A stretch of DNA of 54,645 nt from Steroidobacteraceae bacterium (GTDB lineage Bacteria > Pseudomonadota > Gammaproteobacteria > Steroidobacterales > Steroidobacteraceae), in contig JALORN010000019.1 of the NCBI GenBank assembly GCA_025458905.1, forward strand, positions 1-54,645. Reading direction: 5' to 3'. A model generated the notes under the pieces. The model was not told where the DNA came from, ran no database searches, and saw only the letters and a list, made by a program, of their open reading frames with translations. Of the stretch, positions 21,496-30,316 are shown piece by piece. Positions within the stretch are counted from its first letter, which is position 1, and each line of letters begins with the position of its first letter. The translations under genes were made by a program, and so were the position numbers.

Positions 21496-23019
21496 ATGCG
21501 GGATCCTGGCGAGCGGATGAAACGGCCGATGGCGAGGCGCACCTTCGTGCGGGCGAGTGCCGCGGTCGGAGGGCTCGTCGCCGCCGGGCTGCCGGCCGTC
21601 GTCGGCGTCGCGGCCCCGAGGGCTGCCGGAGTGGCTGCTGCGGAGCCGACGGCGAGACGTGGCGGCCGGGGTGTGCCGGAACGCGTCGACGTGCTGGTGA
21701 TCGGCGCCGGCCTCGCCGGTTTGAATGCGGCGCGCCTGCTCGCCGAGGGCGGCGCGCGGGTCGTCGTGCTGGAGGCGCGCGATCGCGTCGGCGGCCGCGT
21801 CCACAGCCTGCGCGACGTGCCGGGCGTGGCCGAGGCGGGCGCCAACACCATCCTGGGCGCCTATGCTCGCACCCTCGACCTCTGCCGGAGCCTGAAGCTG
21901 CCGACCCTGGACCTCGCGCTGCGGCGCGAGCACGATCGCACGTCGCTCGCGATCCGCGGCCAGGTGCTGAAGCCCGAGGACTGGCGCGGCTCGCCGCTGA
22001 ATCCGTTCGCCGGCGAGGACCGGCGGCTACTGCCGCAGGCCTGGGCGATGGCGCAGGTCCGGCGCCACAACCCGCTGCGCGATCCTGCCGACTGGCTGGA
22101 CCCCGTGTTCGCGCACACCGACGTGTCGATGTACGAGGCGCTGCGCGGCTGGGGCGCCACGCCCGAGGCGATCGAGCTCGGCCACGACACCAACGTGCCC
22201 TACGGCATGTCCTCGCACGAGGTGTCGACGCTGATGATGTACTACACGGAGCGCTGGTTCGCGCGCCAGCGCGAGGCGAGCCCCGCCGAGGTCATCGTGC
22301 GCGGTGGCAACAGCGGGCTGCCCGAGGCAATGGCCGCCGGCCTCGGCGACGCAGTGCGCCTCGGTGCCGCAGTGGCCGCCGTCACGCAGCGCGCCGACGG
22401 CGTCGAGGTCGAGTGCGCCGACGGCCGGCGCTTCGTCGCGGCGCACGTCGTGGTCGCGACGCCGCTGCCGCCGCTGCGCCGCATCCGCTTCGAGCCGCTG
22501 CTGTCGCCGCTCAAGCGCGAGGCCATCGCGCGCGTGCCGCAGATGAGGGTCACCGAGCTGCACCTGGTCGCGAAGCGGCCGTTTTGGGACGACGACGGGC
22601 TCGGCAGCTCGATGTGGACCGACGGCATCGCGGGCGCGATCGTCGCGCAACGCAATGGCGACGACCCCAAGGCCGTCACCAGCCTGCTGGTCTGGGGTCG
22701 CGCGCACATCGCCGACTGGTACGACCAGCTCGGCCCCGAGGCCGCGGGCCGCGCGGTGATCGCCGAGATCGAGCAGCTGCGGCCGGCGGCGCGCGGCGCG
22801 CTGCGGGTCGCGGGTTTCAAGTCGTGGCAGCTCGATCCATGGTCGGGCGGCGATTGGGTGGTGTGGCGGCCGGGGCAGATCGGGCGCTACCACTCGGCGC
22901 TGTCGGGAGCCGAGGGGCGGCTGCGGTTCGCGGGCGAGCACACGGGGCGGCTCGAGCGCGGGCTCGAGGCGGCGCTGGAGTCGGGTGAACGCGCGGCGCT
23001 CGAGATACTCGGCGCGTGA
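21496..23019 (+). CDS. Flavin monoamine oxidase-family protein, probably Tat-exported (second copy)
   Basis: 507 residues from ATG 21496 (GGGGGAAG upstream); ATGs at 21517 and 21529 are alternatives. MARRTFVRASAAVGGLVAAG is a twin-arginine leader. FAD site GAGLAG (70-75) with LEARDRVGGRVHSLR; the C-terminal LRFAGEHTGRLERGLEAALE closes the flavin site. It keeps the same landmarks as the protein at 6630-8138 (GGNSGLPEAMAAGL versus GGNEKLPRAMAAKL; SMWTDGIAGAIVAQ versus TMWTDGICGTVIGQ), so the two are paralogues. Substrate unknown. TAGAGT shortly upstream could be a -10. Confidence 0.88.
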   Translation: MRDPGERMKRPMARRTFVRASAAVGGLVAAGLPAVVGVAAPRAAGVAAAEPTARRGGRGVPERVDVLVIGAGLAGLNAARLLAEGGARVVVLEARDRVGGRVHSLRDVPGVAEAGANTILGAYARTLDLCRSLKLPTLDLALRREHDRTSLAIRGQVLKPEDWRGSPLNPFAGEDRRLLPQAWAMAQVRRHNPLRDPADWLDPVFAHTDVSMYEALRGWGATPEAIELGHDTNVPYGMSSHEVSTLMMYYTERWFARQREASPAEVIVRGGNSGLPEAMAAGLGDAVRLGAAVAAVTQRADGVEVECADGRRFVAAHVVVATPLPPLRRIRFEPLLSPLKREAIARVPQMRVTELHLVAKRPFWDDDGLGSSMWTDGIAGAIVAQRNGDDPKAVTSLLVWGRAHIADWYDQLGPEAAGRAVIAEIEQLRPAARGALRVAGFKSWQLDPWSGGDWVVWRPGQIGRYHSALSGAEGRLRFAGEHTGRLERGLEAALESGERAALEILGA

Positions 23020-23220
23020 CGCGGCCGTCAGGTGACGGCACTTCTCGAGACTGCGGTCCCTGCGGAAAGCTCGCTCGCACGAGGTGCAGACGATCTCTCG
23101 GTAATGGGATCGTTCGCTTCGACCCTGGCATACGGCACGAATACTGAACCACTCGAACTGGAACAGCTGGGACGCCGCAGCGGCCAGCCAATACTGGCCG
23201 ATCGCAGATCATTGCCGTAG
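23020..23220 (+). other. Anonymous lower-GC stretch after the amine oxidase gene
   Basis: Marks the left edge of the lower-GC accessory strip. A 62-codon GTG frame (23032-23220) has no recognisable content, and I do not call it a gene. I see no RNA gene or repeat. Confidence 0.4.
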
Positions 23221-23457
23221 ATAAGCGTCCTTTCCGAGGAGAGCGAGTCTCATGCGATTCAAGCGAGTGAAGGGGTGTCACCGTTCAAGGCCCAGGTGCG
23301 GCTGTACGGGCAGAAGCTGACACCGCACGGAGTCTCGCTGCCGATGTCGGCGGGAATGCAAGTGCAGGCGAAGACACACCAAGGAGCGCAGACGGTGCTC
23401 GAGTTTCTGCTGTCGCCTGTGCGACGCGTTGTCGGTGAGACAGGAGGCGAACGGTGA
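23221..23457 (+). pseudogene. C-terminal remnant of an HlyD-family secretion adaptor
   Basis: From about 23275 the frame reads SPFKAQVRLYGQKLTPHG, then SLPMSAGMQVQAKTHQGAQ and TVLEFLLSPVRRVVGETGGER. This is the characteristic last 60 residues of type I secretion membrane-fusion proteins (E. coli HlyD ends GMAVTAEIKTG...VISYLLSPL...VTESLRER). The roughly 350 residues that should precede it, and the ABC transporter partner, are missing. Upstream in frame there are only about 18 unrelated codons after a stop at 23218-23220. GTG 23275 could still start a short peptide. The stop overlaps the next gene by 4 nt (GTGA), as in an intact operon. Confidence 0.8.
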
Positions 23458-24101
23458 GAAGGAGAGCTGTGCTCCGGGCAGTAGGGGTAACGTCGACGTA
23501 TGTAGTTGGAAGCGGATTGGCTGGCTGCATTCCTAGTTACCGTACGAAGCTCAAGTGGGAGGAGGACGTCACGCTCGGGTCGGGCGAGGTGATCCGAATC
23601 GCGCGTGACATCGACTGTAATCGCGAGCAGTCGCTCGGCGGCGAAGCGGCAGGTGCGCGCTATTGGGAGCGTGCGATCCTGCGATCCGTCGCTACCCCGG
23701 CGCTGTTTCCCGAGTGGGACGCGCCGCTCTATGCTATCTGTCTGGATCGCGACGAGAACGGAGTCTGGTGGCTCATTGCGGCGACCGACGACGTGTCCTT
23801 CTGGAATCGGAACGGTGAGCCCCCGACGTCGCAGTGGGCGTTCCGGGTCAAGGGAGACCGATGGAATCTGGCCGCTGTGCCTTCCGCGTACATGGGGCGA
23901 CGCGCCAACCTGCTCGTCGATTACCGCCCCAGCGACTGGGACAGCACGGTCGCGCGCGAGGCCGCGGAACGCAAGGCATCGCCCGATCCCAGATGGGTGC
24001 ACGTGTGGAAGCAGACCGTGCTGTCTGAGAAGCCCTACGTCTACCGGCCCAGCTGGCCGCAGCCGGCGCAGTACCGAGAACTCAAGTCGTTTCTGGAGTG
24101 A
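23454..24101 (+). CDS. Lipoprotein-like protein of unknown function
   Basis: 215 residues from GTG 23454, coupled by GTGA to the HlyD remnant. The N-terminus MRRRAVLRAVGVTSTYVVGS followed by GLAGC looks like a lipoprotein (possibly Tat) leader with lipobox LAGC. The body reads KLKWEEDVTLGSGEVIRIAR, then a Trp-rich middle (ENGVWWLIAATDDVSFWNRN; QWAFRVKGDRWNLAAVPSA) and MGRRANLLVDYRPSDWD. I recall similar uncharacterised proteins beginning KW-EEV-LSDG in other Proteobacteria but know no function. Codon use is less GC-rich than in neighbouring housekeeping genes, consistent with transfer. Confidence 0.7.
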   Translation: MRRRAVLRAVGVTSTYVVGSGLAGCIPSYRTKLKWEEDVTLGSGEVIRIARDIDCNREQSLGGEAAGARYWERAILRSVATPALFPEWDAPLYAICLDRDENGVWWLIAATDDVSFWNRNGEPPTSQWAFRVKGDRWNLAAVPSAYMGRRANLLVDYRPSDWDSTVAREAAERKASPDPRWVHVWKQTVLSEKPYVYRPSWPQPAQYRELKSFLE

Positions 24102-24262
24102 GGCGCCATGAATAGAGTTACCGACTAACAGTTCGCATTGTGCTCCGCGCGAGCCTGCGCACCGACCGAAGCCAATTCTTTACCGGATCCGGTCGGCTGG
24201 GTGAACCGCCCAAAGATGATGGACGCGAATGTCAGCTGCGGGGCTACTGTGGGACACTTGTC

Positions 24263-24514
24263 ATGGTGAGCGAACTGTATAGAGTTATCTCCAAGAGGGC
24301 GCTCTATTGCGTCGCAATCGCAGCGGTACCGATCGGTGTGGTGGCTATTCAATTGCTCATAGTTACGGGAGACATGCCTTCGATCGCCGCAGTGATCAGG
24401 GCAAGTGGAGGACTTTCCGTTCTGCTTCTGATTGTCGCTGTGTCGATAGCGGCTCGCTCGACTTGGCTTGATGTCCAGAGCGGCGCGCTCGGCAGCCGTA
24501 CACATGATGGTTAA
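24263..24514 (+). CDS. Small two-helix membrane protein, hypothetical
   Basis: 83 residues from ATG 24263. Two hydrophobic segments, ALYCVAIAAVPIGVVAIQLL and LSVLLLIVAVSIAARS, are separated by VTGDMPSIAAVIRASGG. No family recognised and the Shine-Dalgarno is weak. A GTG at 24140 in frame would add 41 residues without membrane character. GC is low here (24301-24360 has 32 of 60 G+C, against 47 of 60 in 14281-14340 within miaB). The stretch 24102-24262 before it shows nothing I recognise. Confidence 0.45.
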   Translation: MVSELYRVISKRALYCVAIAAVPIGVVAIQLLIVTGDMPSIAAVIRASGGLSVLLLIVAVSIAARSTWLDVQSGALGSRTHDG

Positions 24515-24626
24515 GGAAGCTCTGATCTAGACGCGCTGACGATTCTTCCCGCGGTCGTCTCCCGGTCCGAAGCCTTGGGGAAATCGCAACCGTGGAAGCT
24601 CTTCAATAAAGGGCAAGTAGCAAACG

Positions 24627-25055
24627 ATGGCGCCGCGTGACTTCGAGCGCTACTGCAAGCCGACGTGGCGCGAGCAGTTCCTGCGGGAGGTGGAGTAGTT
24701 CGGACCGTGGTCGAGGCTGACGGCGCTGGTGGAGCCGATGTACCCGAAGGGCGAATGCACTGGGCGGCCACCGGTGGGTCGGGAGCGGATGCTGCGCGTT
24801 CGGCGCCTCCGGCAATGGTTCAACCTTTCAGATTCGGCCGCGGAAGAAGCGCTGGACGACGCCCGGGCAATGAGCAACGTTGCCGGGATCGGCCTGTATC
24901 GCGAGCCGTTGCCGGACGAGCCCACCATCTGCAAGTTCCGGCATTTGTTGGAGGCGGGCGACCTTGGGCCGAGGATGCTCGAGGCGATCGACGCGCGTTT
25001 CGTAGAGAAGATCTTTTGAATCACGACCCGGTCGATCATCGATGCGACGATCATC
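24627..25055 (+). pseudogene. IS5-family transposase remnant
   Basis: One reading frame encodes the N-terminal third of an IS5-type transposase: FERYCKPTWREQFLREVE, stop, FGPWSRLTALVEPMYPKG, RPPVGRERMLRVRRLRQWF, NLSDSAAEEALDDA, PLPDEPTICKFRHLLEAG. A TAG (24696-24698) stands where family members usually have Gln. A TGA (25017-25019) follows, after which the frame resumes as ITTRSIIDATII, the segment with the first catalytic Asp. Similarity stops near 25055, so the other two DDE residues are gone. GGAAGCTCTGAT near 24509 may be the old left end; no right end is seen. Non-functional. Confidence 0.82.
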
Positions 25056-25112
25056 CTCGATCTGGGTCGTTGGGGAGGCGCAGCGTGCAGCGTTCGGACT
25101 CGCGCCGCGTAG

Positions 25113-26492
25113 CTACGAAGGCTGAAGGCGCCTGTACCCGGGCAGGGCCGCGACCAGCAGCAGCGCCGCAGCCGGCGCGCCGAGCCCGACGATCCATGCC
25201 ATGGAATCACCGACGCGGTTGGGGTCCTCGAAGATTGCGTCGTTGACCCAGCCGGTCAGGAACGAGCCGAGGCCGATGCCGCCGAGGTTCACGAAGAAGA
25301 GGTAGAGCGCCGAGACCTGGCCGCGCAGCCGGTTGGGTGTCACCACCTGCAGCGCCGCGGCGGCCGCCGCGAACGCGAAGCTCGAGAAGAACATGAAGGC
25401 GGCGAAGATCGCGAGTGCGGCGCCGCCGCTGCCCGCTTGCGCGGTCGAGATGCCGAGCGGCAGCACGGCGAGCGCGCTGACGATGCCGGGCCAGAGCTCG
25501 GCGGTCGCGATGCCGCGGCGGCGCAGGGCGTCGGCGAACAGGCCGCCGCTGAAGATGCCGGCGGCGCCGCCGATGGCGAGCACGAGGCCGAGGGTCGTGC
25601 CGAACTCGGCGGGCGCGAGGCCGTGGACGCGGATCAGGTAGGGCGCCATCCAGAACACGATCGCGTTGAACGCCATCGTCAGCATCGAGAAGCCGAGGAA
25701 GTGCGCGGCGAAGAAGCCGGCGTGGGCGCGCAGGAAGGCGAGCGCCTCGGACAGCGGGATCTCGGTGCGGGCGTCGGCGGCGGTGCGACGCGGCGGCTCG
25801 CGCAGCGTCGCTGCCCAGAGCGCGACCAGCAGGCCGGGCACGCCGACGATCAGGAAGGTGGCGTGCCAGGCGGCGAGCTCGCCGAGCAGCGGGACCTGCA
25901 GGGGCGGGCGCGCCGCGAGCGCGCCGACCACGGCGCCGCCGATGATCGCGGCGAGGCCGATGCCGAGGTAGACGCCCATCGAGTACAGGCCGAGCGCGCG
26001 GCCGCGCTTCTCGGGCGGGAAGGAGTCGGCGATCGTCGAGTAGGCCGCGGGCCCGAGCGCGGCCTCGCCGACGCCGACGCCGACGCGCGCGAGGAACAGC
26101 TGGCCGTAGGTCTTCGCGAGGCCGCAGAGTGCGGTCGCGAGGCTCCAGAAGAAGATGCCCCAGGCGATGATCCGGCGGCGGTCGCCGCGGTCCGCGAGCC
26201 GGCCCATTGGGATGCCGACCAGGGTGTAGAACACCGCGAACGCGAAGCCCTGCAGCAGGCCGATCTGCGTGTCGGTGACCTGCAGGTCGCGCTTGATCGG
26301 CTCGACCAGCATCGAGAGGATCTGGCGGTCGACGTACGACAGGGTGTACGCGACCATCAGCACGACGGTGGCGTACCAGGCCTCGCGCGGCGCGGGCCAG
26401 GGCGCCGGGGCGGCCGCGGACGGCATGACGGGGGAGAGCGGCGCTTGCGGTGCCGCGCCTGGGCGTGGGGGCGGATCCGCGGCCGTGCTCAT
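25113..26492 (-). CDS. MFS transporter (spinster-like)
   Basis: 459 residues, 12 predicted membrane helices. The helix 2-3 loop MGRLADRGDRRRII is the MFS signature, after VAYTLSYVDRQILSMLVEPI, typical of the spinster-like / organic-acid group. The N-terminal 35 residues are Pro/Ala-rich and probably cytosolic. It is the last gene of a receptor-bicupin-MFS operon, 18 nt after the bicupin gene. It probably carries the compound taken up by the receptor, or its product, across the inner membrane. Substrate unknown. Confidence 0.87.
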   Translation of the reverse strand: MSTAADPPPRPGAAPQAPLSPVMPSAAAPAPWPAPREAWYATVVLMVAYTLSYVDRQILSMLVEPIKRDLQVTDTQIGLLQGFAFAVFYTLVGIPMGRLADRGDRRRIIAWGIFFWSLATALCGLAKTYGQLFLARVGVGVGEAALGPAAYSTIADSFPPEKRGRALGLYSMGVYLGIGLAAIIGGAVVGALAARPPLQVPLLGELAAWHATFLIVGVPGLLVALWAATLREPPRRTAADARTEIPLSEALAFLRAHAGFFAAHFLGFSMLTMAFNAIVFWMAPYLIRVHGLAPAEFGTTLGLVLAIGGAAGIFSGGLFADALRRRGIATAELWPGIVSALAVLPLGISTAQAGSGGAALAIFAAFMFFSSFAFAAAAAALQVVTPNRLRGQVSALYLFFVNLGGIGLGSFLTGWVNDAIFEDPNRVGDSMAWIVGLGAPAAALLLVAALPGYRRLQPS

Positions 26493-26510
26493 CGCGCGGG
26501 CCGGCCGCCG

Positions 26511-27356
26511 TCAGTAGTTCGGCGAAGGCGGCAGCGGCTGCCCGTAGGGCTGCAGCTCCGGCGGCAGGACCGGGCGGTGCGGCGGGTTCCAGGTGAAGGG
26601 CTTCTTCACGGTGTCGAAGGTGTTCACCAGCGGCCCGTTGACGGTGCGCACGAACAGGTTGTAGCCGGTGTCGGTGCCCGACGGGCCGTGGTACACGTCC
26701 TCGCGCCACCAGCAGTAGCCACCGCGCTGCATACGGCCGACGTCGCCCCAGACGTAGTCCCCCTCGAGGCAGTAGAGCTCCTCGACCATCGGGTGCGTCC
26801 ACTGGGGCTTCGCCATGCCCGGCGGCACGCGGTGCGGCGGCGAGCAGTAGAGGAACGAGGTCTCGCCGGTGTAGGGATCGGTGCGCAGCGGCTTGATCGC
26901 CACGCCCTTGGAGAGCTGCGGGTCGACGAGGCCCGGGTCCCACTCCATCGCGAGCGGGTTCACGTACTCGACCAGCAGCTTCGGGTCGAAGCCCGGCGAG
27001 GCGCCGCGGCCGAGCAGGGGCTGCCCGTAGAACATGGTCAGCAGCACCGCGCCCTGTGTCGATGACGCACGCTCGCGGACGTAGCCGGCCGGCAGGAACC
27101 CGTACGTGTGCTTGTCGTAGGTGCGCCCGCTGATCGTGATCGCGCCGTCGAGCACGAGGAATTCCTCGTGCGTCGCGAGGTGCTCCGGTGCACTGCGCGA
27201 CCAGCCGGCCGGGTAGCGGACGATGCAGGTGGAGCTGTGGTCGACGTCGTCGCGGCTCAGCAGCTTGTGTTCCACGTCATGGCGCGCGTCGCCATGCAGT
27301 CCGCGGGCCCAGGGGATCATCTGGGCCTGGACGAACAGGATGTGTGGGCGCGCCAT
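26511..27356 (-). CDS. Bicupin protein (DUF4437-like)
   Basis: 281 residues with two cupin halves. The first has H59 and H63-E64-E65 (PEHLATHEEFLVLDGAITI); the second has H188 with E192-E193 (WTHPMVEELYCLEGDYVW) and H223 (DVYHGPSG). These are likely metal ligands, so a dioxygenase, isomerase or hydrolase-like reaction is plausible. It resembles proteins annotated DUF4437 or ChrR-like cupin, for which I know no reaction. No signal peptide. It sits between a TonB receptor (13-nt gap) and an MFS transporter (18-nt gap), so a role in processing the imported compound is inferred. Confidence 0.72.
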   Translation of the reverse strand: MARPHILFVQAQMIPWARGLHGDARHDVEHKLLSRDDVDHSSTCIVRYPAGWSRSAPEHLATHEEFLVLDGAITISGRTYDKHTYGFLPAGYVRERASSTQGAVLLTMFYGQPLLGRGASPGFDPKLLVEYVNPLAMEWDPGLVDPQLSKGVAIKPLRTDPYTGETSFLYCSPPHRVPPGMAKPQWTHPMVEELYCLEGDYVWGDVGRMQRGGYCWWREDVYHGPSGTDTGYNLFVRTVNGPLVNTFDTVKKPFTWNPPHRPVLPPELQPYGQPLPPSPNY

Positions 27357-27369
27357 GCGTGAGCCGTCC

Positions 27370-29658
27370 TTACTTGCCGAAGCGGTAGGTCAGCTCGACG
27401 CCCCACAGCCGGCCCGGGGCCGGGTAGCCGAGCGCATTACCGATGTTGAACGGGTCGCGGCGCCCATCGCTCGTGGAGGTGAACTGGACGATGTTCTGGA
27501 AATACTCCTCGTCGCCGAGGTTGCGCCCGAACGCGGCGAGTTCGAGCGATCCGCTCTCATTGGAGTAGGCGACACGGGCGTCGACCAGGGTGTAGGCCGC
27601 CTGTGACATCACCGTGGTGTTGGCCGGCAGGAAGAACACACGGCCCTGGTGGGAGACCTGCGCGAACAGCGACACGCGACCGCCGGCGGCGAGATCGATG
27701 CCGTAGGTCGCCGACAGGTTGCCCTTCCACTCTGGCGCGTTGTTCAGGCGGTTGCCGGCGGCGTCGATCAGGCGCGGCAGCCCGGGGCGGCCGACGCAGC
27801 GCGAGTCGAGCGCGGCATTCGCCGCGCTGCAGGTGCCGTACGGGGTGACGAACTGGTCGTAGGTGGCATCCAGGTAGCTGATGGCGGCCGCGATCTCCAG
27901 ATTGCGGACCGGGAGGGCCTGGACCTCGAGCTCCAAGCCCTGCACGGTGGCCTCGGCGGCGTTGGTGGTGAACGTCGTCGTGATGCTGCCGATGTTGGCG
28001 AACACGGAAACCTGCAGGTCACGGTAGTCGTAGTAGAACGCGCTCGCGTTGACGCGCAGGCGCCCGTCCTGCCACTCGGTCTTGGCGCCGATCTCGTAGC
28101 TGTCGACGAACTCGGGGTCGAACGGCGGATTGATGACCGACAGGTCGTTGAACCCGCCGGACTTGAAGCCTTCGCTGTAGGACACGTAGTAGAGCTGGTC
28201 CTCGGCCGGCCGCCAGTTGACGACGAACCTCGGTGTCCAGGCCGACCAGCTGCGGGAGAAGTTGCGCGAGCCTGCGGCCGTGGGCGCAGGCAGCGGGCGC
28301 GGTGAGAACAGGCCCAGCAGCTCGGTGTCCGGCAGCAGCGTCACGTTGCTGAGCAGGCCATCCTTCTCCTCGTCGTTGTAGCGGATGCCCGCCGTCACCG
28401 ACCACTGGTCCGTCAGCCTGTAGGTGGCCTCGCCGAACAGGGCACTGGCCTGGCCGCTGCCGTCGGCGAGGAACACGAAAGAGCGCGGCGCCTGCACCAA
28501 CGGCGGCGTGAACCCTGCGCGCACCAGGCCGAGGCCGCCGAACTTGTCCTCGTCGATGTAGAACGCGCCGATGATGAAGTTGCCCCGGTCGTAGTCCCCG
28601 GCGAGGCGCAGCTCGGTCGAGACCTGCGAGCTCGAATAGATGAAGCTCGAGCGGGTGACCTCGATCTCGGTGCCGTCGGTGTTGAACAGGAAGTCGCTGT
28701 CCCACTCGCGGTAGCCGGTGACCGAGCTGAGCGTCAGCGCGTCGTTGATCTTCCAGTCGAAGTTCAGCGTGACGCCGCCGGTCTGCCAGTCGTGGAAGCT
28801 CGGCGTGTTGTTGCGCGTCTTGTGGATGTCGCCGGTCGGCACGGCGCCGAGGCTCTCGGCGAGGCCGACGTTGTCGATCGGGAAGATGCTGGTGTTGCCG
28901 TTGCTGAACTCGCTGTAGTCGACGCTCGCCGAGGCGGTCAGCGACTCGCCGGCCCAGCGCAGCGTGCCGCGCACGGCCTGCAGGTCGGTGTCGTCGATCT
29001 GGTTCGAACCGCGCGGGTCGAGGTCCTCGGTGTAGCCGTCGTCCTGCACGCCACGCACCGCGACGCGCGCCGACCAGCCGCCGCCGAGCGGGCCCGATAG
29101 CGCGGCGCGCACCTCGCGGCGGTCGAAGCTGCCGACCAGCAGCGAGGCATAGCCCTCGACCTCGTCGGTGGGCTGGCGCGAGATGATGTTGATCGCGCCG
29201 CCGGTGGCGTTGCGGCCATAGAGCGTGCCCTGTGGCCCGCGCAGCACCTCGATCCGCTCGACGTCGAGGAATTGCGTCAGGCCCATGTTGGCGCGGCCGA
29301 TGTACACGCCATCGATGTGGGTGGCGACCGACTGGTCGACGCCGATGCTGAAGATGTTGCTGCCGATGCCACGGATGTAGACCTGCGCCTCGCCGCCGGC
29401 CTCGCTGTAGGCGATCGACGGGGTCTGCGCGGCGATCGCGGAGACGCTGGCGAGGTTCAGTCGCTCCAGTGCCTGGCCATTGATGGCCGCGATCGCGATC
29501 GGCGTGTCCTGCAGGTTCTCGGTGCGCTTCTGGGCGGTGACGACGATCTCCTGGAGCGCGACCGGGTCGCTGGCGTCCTGAGCCTGGGCGGCGCGCAGCG
29601 GCAGGGCCGCGGCGACGGCCGAGGCGACCAGCAGGCTGGTGATGCGAATCTGAGACAT
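27370..29658 (-). CDS. TonB-dependent receptor
   Basis: 762 residues from ATG 29658 (AGGA upstream); a start 15 nt further up is less likely. Signal peptide MSQIRITSLLVASAVAAALP ending near AQAQ, TonB box LQEIVVTAQKR, plug domain with VYIRGIGSNIFSIGVDQSVA and RIEVLRGPQGTLYGRNATGG, then a long beta-barrel. The C-terminal signature is PAPGRLWGVELTYRFGK with a terminal aromatic-Gly-Lys. This subtype (IVVTAQKR..NLQDTPIAI) is amplified in sphingomonads and Steroidobacter relatives and takes up diverse organic compounds. Ligand unknown. It is first in its operon and faces the Lrp regulator across 141 nt. Confidence 0.93.
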   Translation of the reverse strand: MSQIRITSLLVASAVAAALPLRAAQAQDASDPVALQEIVVTAQKRTENLQDTPIAIAAINGQALERLNLASVSAIAAQTPSIAYSEAGGEAQVYIRGIGSNIFSIGVDQSVATHIDGVYIGRANMGLTQFLDVERIEVLRGPQGTLYGRNATGGAINIISRQPTDEVEGYASLLVGSFDRREVRAALSGPLGGGWSARVAVRGVQDDGYTEDLDPRGSNQIDDTDLQAVRGTLRWAGESLTASASVDYSEFSNGNTSIFPIDNVGLAESLGAVPTGDIHKTRNNTPSFHDWQTGGVTLNFDWKINDALTLSSVTGYREWDSDFLFNTDGTEIEVTRSSFIYSSSQVSTELRLAGDYDRGNFIIGAFYIDEDKFGGLGLVRAGFTPPLVQAPRSFVFLADGSGQASALFGEATYRLTDQWSVTAGIRYNDEEKDGLLSNVTLLPDTELLGLFSPRPLPAPTAAGSRNFSRSWSAWTPRFVVNWRPAEDQLYYVSYSEGFKSGGFNDLSVINPPFDPEFVDSYEIGAKTEWQDGRLRVNASAFYYDYRDLQVSVFANIGSITTTFTTNAAEATVQGLELEVQALPVRNLEIAAAISYLDATYDQFVTPYGTCSAANAALDSRCVGRPGLPRLIDAAGNRLNNAPEWKGNLSATYGIDLAAGGRVSLFAQVSHQGRVFFLPANTTVMSQAAYTLVDARVAYSNESGSLELAAFGRNLGDEEYFQNIVQFTSTSDGRRDPFNIGNALGYPAPGRLWGVELTYRFGK

Positions 29659-29799
29659 GGGTGGATCCTGCAAGGAAGGGATGGGGCGGTTGTACGGGCA
29701 AAGATCTACCCTGTCAACGATCGCTCGGCTGCGTTATTTGCTTATGGCTGCCGTGATGAGTGAGAATATTCCAATCGATGGCTTCCGAAAGGAAGTTAT

Positions 29800-30285
29800 A
29801 TGCAGGGCAGGCTCGACGACGTCGATCTCGGGATCCTGGCGCGGCTCCAGCGCGACAGTTCGGCTTCGGTGGGGGAGATCGCAGAATCGGTAGGTTTGTC
29901 CCAGTCGCCCTGCTGGCGGCGCATCCAGCGCCTCGAGCAGGAGGGGTTCATCCGCGAGCGGGTGGCGCTGCTCGACCGCGAGAAGCTGGGCTTCACCCTG
30001 CAGGTCTTCGTGCAGGTGCGCTTCTCGCGGGAAGGCGGCGCGACGCTCGATGCCTTCGAGGAGGCGATCCGCGCCGCCCCGGAAGTCCTCGAGTGCTTCA
30101 TGCTGATGGGCGACGTCGATTTCCTGCTGCGCGTGGTCACGCGCGACGTGCAGTCCTACGAACGCTTCCTGCGCCAGACGCTGGCGCCGATCCCGGGCGT
30201 GCGCGACATCAACTCGACCATCGCGCTGTCCGCCGTCAAGGCGACCACCGCGCTGCCGCTGGAACTGGCGGGGGACCGGGCGTGA
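29800..30285 (+). CDS. Lrp/AsnC-family transcriptional regulator
   Basis: 161 residues from ATG 29800 (AAAGGAAG upstream). N-terminal HTH (LDDVDLGILARLQRDSSASV; GLSQSPCWRRIQRLEQEGFI) and a C-terminal RAM ligand domain (VLECFMLMGDVDFLLRVVTR; PGVRDINSTIALSAVK). Such proteins sense amino acids or other small molecules. It is divergent from the TonB-receptor operon, which it probably controls, and 31 nt ahead of a glyoxalase-like gene. The shared 141-nt spacer is notably AT-rich for the window. Confidence 0.93.
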   Translation: MQGRLDDVDLGILARLQRDSSASVGEIAESVGLSQSPCWRRIQRLEQEGFIRERVALLDREKLGFTLQVFVQVRFSREGGATLDAFEEAIRAAPEVLECFMLMGDVDFLLRVVTRDVQSYERFLRQTLAPIPGVRDINSTIALSAVKATTALPLELAGDRA

Positions 30286-30316
30286 GCCGCGCCGCCGTCC
30301 CGACCGCGCACTCGGC

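Noticed and set aside
23032..23220. 62-codon GTG frame as a gene
   Set aside because: No ribosome site, no recognisable content, short.
24125..24505. 126-codon minus-strand frame in the low-GC strip
   Set aside because: No family recognised and no start support; opposite a more credible two-helix protein.
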